Shown here: piece by piece, positions 44,701-46,382 of the stretch
Layout: each line of letters starts with the position of its first letter
Numbering within the stretch: the first letter of the stretch is position 1
Origin: Ophioceras dolichostomum
Lineage: Eukaryota > Ascomycota > Sordariomycetes > Magnaporthales > Ophioceraceae
Length of the DNA: 46,382 bases
Assembly: GCA_003049485.1 (NCBI GenBank)
Contig: PYST01000306.1
Location: 1 to 46,382, forward strand
Direction of reading: 5' to 3'
Program-made: the position numbers and the translations under genes
Notes under the pieces: generated by a model
The model's database searches: none
Seen by the model: only the letters and a program-made list of their open reading frames with translations
Told to the model about the DNA's origin: nothing

Positions 44701-45786
44701 CCACCCAGCCTGGAACTTGTGGACTGTGAGACCAGGCGACGGTCACTGGGGAAGACGGTGTCGTCTTCCGACACTAAGGCATCAACAGACATACCGGAAA
44801 ACAAGTTCCGCCTGGTGGGCCTCAGCCTCCCCTACTTCACGACCCAGACTCGGGGGGCAACCAGGGATGAGAAGAGCGCAGAGCTCGACCGAACGATCGC
44901 GGAAGCGGCTGCACGCAAGGGCAGTAAAATCCGCGTACTTGTCGCGGACGACAACTGGACCAACGTCGAGGTTGTCTGTCGCATGCTCAACCTGGAGCAC
45001 GTCTCCGACTCCACCGTGGCCAATGATGGCAAGCAAGCCGTGGAGATCGTCAAGACCAACATGGATAGAGGCCAGGACTTCGATCTCATCTTCATGGACA
45101 TCCAAATGCCTTTAATGGACGGCCTGGAAGCTACACGCGCGATCCGCGCTTTGGGGTACACGGGGCCCATCATCGCCCTGTCGGCCTTTTCGGAGGAAAG
45201 CAACATCCAGGAGTGTCTCGCGTCTGGAATGAATGAGTTCCTGGCCAAGCCTATTCGCAGGCCGCAGCTCAAGCAAGTGCTGCAGAAGTTTGCGACGATA
45301 TGGGAGGAGCCTGAAGCAGCGACCTCTCCGAATGGGGCCTCAGGCAGCGCCGCGCCCAGCGTCGTGCCTAGCGGCGTGCCCAGCGCCTTACCCACACCAA
45401 TGGTTGACACCTCGCACGAGTTGACAGCCCCAACCAGCGGGAAGACGGAAGAGCCTGGTGGCGGGCAGCAGCAGCCTACGACAGATGGCGATGATGCAGC
45501 GGAAGAAGGCGGAATGCCTCGGGTGGTGGAGGAGGAAGAGCCGAAAGGAGCTGCAGGAGAGAAGGTGGGAGAAGAACGCCCGCAAGAAAGCGAAGCGGAG
45601 GAGCACAAAAACAACAAGAAAGGCGCGGATATAGCCCCGGAAGATGATAGCCACAGACACTCGAGCTCTAACGGCACTGCCAAGTCGGATTCGAACACCC
45701 TCTCAAACGGCACAGCGTCAACGTCGACTGTCCCTAGTACCTCGTCGGCTCTGGCTCTGGCAACTCCATCGGCTGAGAAGTCGTGA
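41793..45786 (+). CDS. SLN1: Sln1-type hybrid histidine kinase (osmosensor)
   Basis: Exons 41793-44554 and 44664-45786 (GTGCGT donor, ctgcag acceptor, phase 2) give 1294 residues. TM1 (about 9-31) and TM2 (about 396-420) flank a large extracellular domain with many NxT/S sites, as in yeast Sln1. A HAMP-like RPIRELKDAT and a coiled coil lead to HisKA with H572 in NISHELKTPLNG. The ATPase part has INLVSNSLKFTP (N box), DTGPGIPENL (G1), FEPFVQGD (F) and GGTGLGLSICQQL (G2), with a Ser-rich insertion of about 90 residues between N and G1. The receiver has D1016/D1017 (VADDN), phospho-acceptor D1066 (FMDIQMP) and K1116 (LAKPIRR). The tail is acidic/Ser-rich. Sln1 phosphorelays through a Ypd1-like protein to Ssk1 and the HOG MAPK pathway. 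All key residues are present. Confidence 0.96.
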
Positions 45787-46382
45787 TGGATTGTACCGTC
45801 TGCTCCTCTCTGTCGCACACACACTCTCTCCTTCTCCCTCTTCTTTCAATGGGGGACTGCGTTCTATCCATCTCAAATCTGACTGCTGCCCCTTGCCTCT
45901 GCCCCTCCTTCTCTAGGATCGGTATATATCATTTTTGGCGTTTATCTCTGTCGACATGCGTGGCCTGCAACGTCGGAGAGCGTTAGGTGTCGGCTATTGT
46001 GCAAACCAGCTGTAGCTGGGACTGGGACTGGGCGCGATACACAGGACGGCCTGGAAACGCGGGGAAGGACTGGCGGGGCGTTCCTATCAATACCTATTCC
46101 CTCTCTCCCTCTTCCTTCTTTTTCCCACTCTCTCCCTTTCCTTTTTCGTCATTCGAACGTGGGTTAAAAAGCATGACCTGAAATGCCTGTTTGGACAGCA
46201 CACTCATGCGAAGAAAAGGGCGGAGTTTTCGGTGTTCCGGAGCAATTGGTTCTGTCTCTTCATCACAGGGTTTCTGGCTATGCTTTATCTGATTTAACGT
46301 GGCCACCCTAGAACCGGTGCAGCCCTAGAAACGGTGCATAGTCTGTGCGCCACATCAAAAATCAGGGGTCAATGCAAATGAA
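45787..46382. other. 3' flank of the Sln1 gene to window end
   Basis: No gene seen. It is T/C-rich around 46085-46150, and a short 17-bp duplication occurs near the right edge. Confidence 0.6.
46306..46339 (+). repeat. 17-bp direct repeat, two copies
   Basis: ccctagaaccggtgcag is followed immediately by ccctagaaacggtgcat. The two copies differ at two positions. Confidence 0.9.

Noticed and set aside
1..46382. CRISPR array, transposon, secondary-metabolite cluster or repeat-induced mutation scar
   Set aside because: No spaced repeats of CRISPR type, no transposase or reverse transcriptase motifs, no PKS/NRPS/terpene domains, and no AT-skewed decayed repeats were seen.

Overview
The window looks like a nuclear chromosome segment of a filamentous ascomycete (Pezizomycotina, probably a Sordariomycete). 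The genes are intron-bearing with short introns (roughly 35 to 230 nt), GT..AG borders and ctaac/ctgac-like branch sites. Coding DNA is GC-rich, and the intergenic and leader DNA is T/C-rich. The families are fungal: a GH55 glucanase, a Sln1-type hybrid histidine kinase, a Boi-type SH3-SAM-PH protein and a RanBD nucleoporin. I rebuilt exon structures by hand from splice signals, reading frame and family conservation. No transcript data were available.

Layout. 59-2756 (+): 3' part of a GH55 glucanase with a GPI-like tail, running off the left edge. 3775-4704 (+): doubtful lineage-specific membrane protein. 5242-7950 (+): intronless neutral ceramidase with a signal anchor. 9784-11575 (-): CDC50/LEM3 flippase subunit, followed in frame by a 205-codon open extension after its stop (9166-9783). 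14611-15954 (+): PKA regulatory subunit behind a long leader. 16604-17398 (-): BCAS2/Spf27 splicing factor. 18205-18782 (+): SCP2 protein ending AKL. 19804-24178 (+): FG nucleoporin with a C-terminal Ran-binding domain. 26859-28010 (+): single-pass protein with two PPxY motifs, downstream of a long TTC microsatellite that contains the only N. 28829-29328 (+): TFIIH subunit TFB5. 29952-31210 (-): dienoyl-CoA isomerase-like protein. 34927-38592 (+): Boi-type polarity scaffold. 41793-45786 (+): Sln1-type osmosensor kinase. About 3.7 kb (31.2-34.9 kb) and 3.2 kb (38.6-41.8 kb) hold no convincing gene.

This is a core-genome neighbourhood of unrelated housekeeping and signalling genes. I see no biosynthetic cluster, transposon, CRISPR array or defence island. 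Loose functional links are membrane lipids (ceramidase, CDC50, SCP2, dienoyl-CoA isomerase) and stress or polarity signalling (PKA-R, Sln1, Boi). The least expected signal is the long, coding-like, ATG-free reading frame directly in frame after the CDC50 stop. It could mark stop-codon readthrough, an alternative 3' splice form or a recently split C-terminus.
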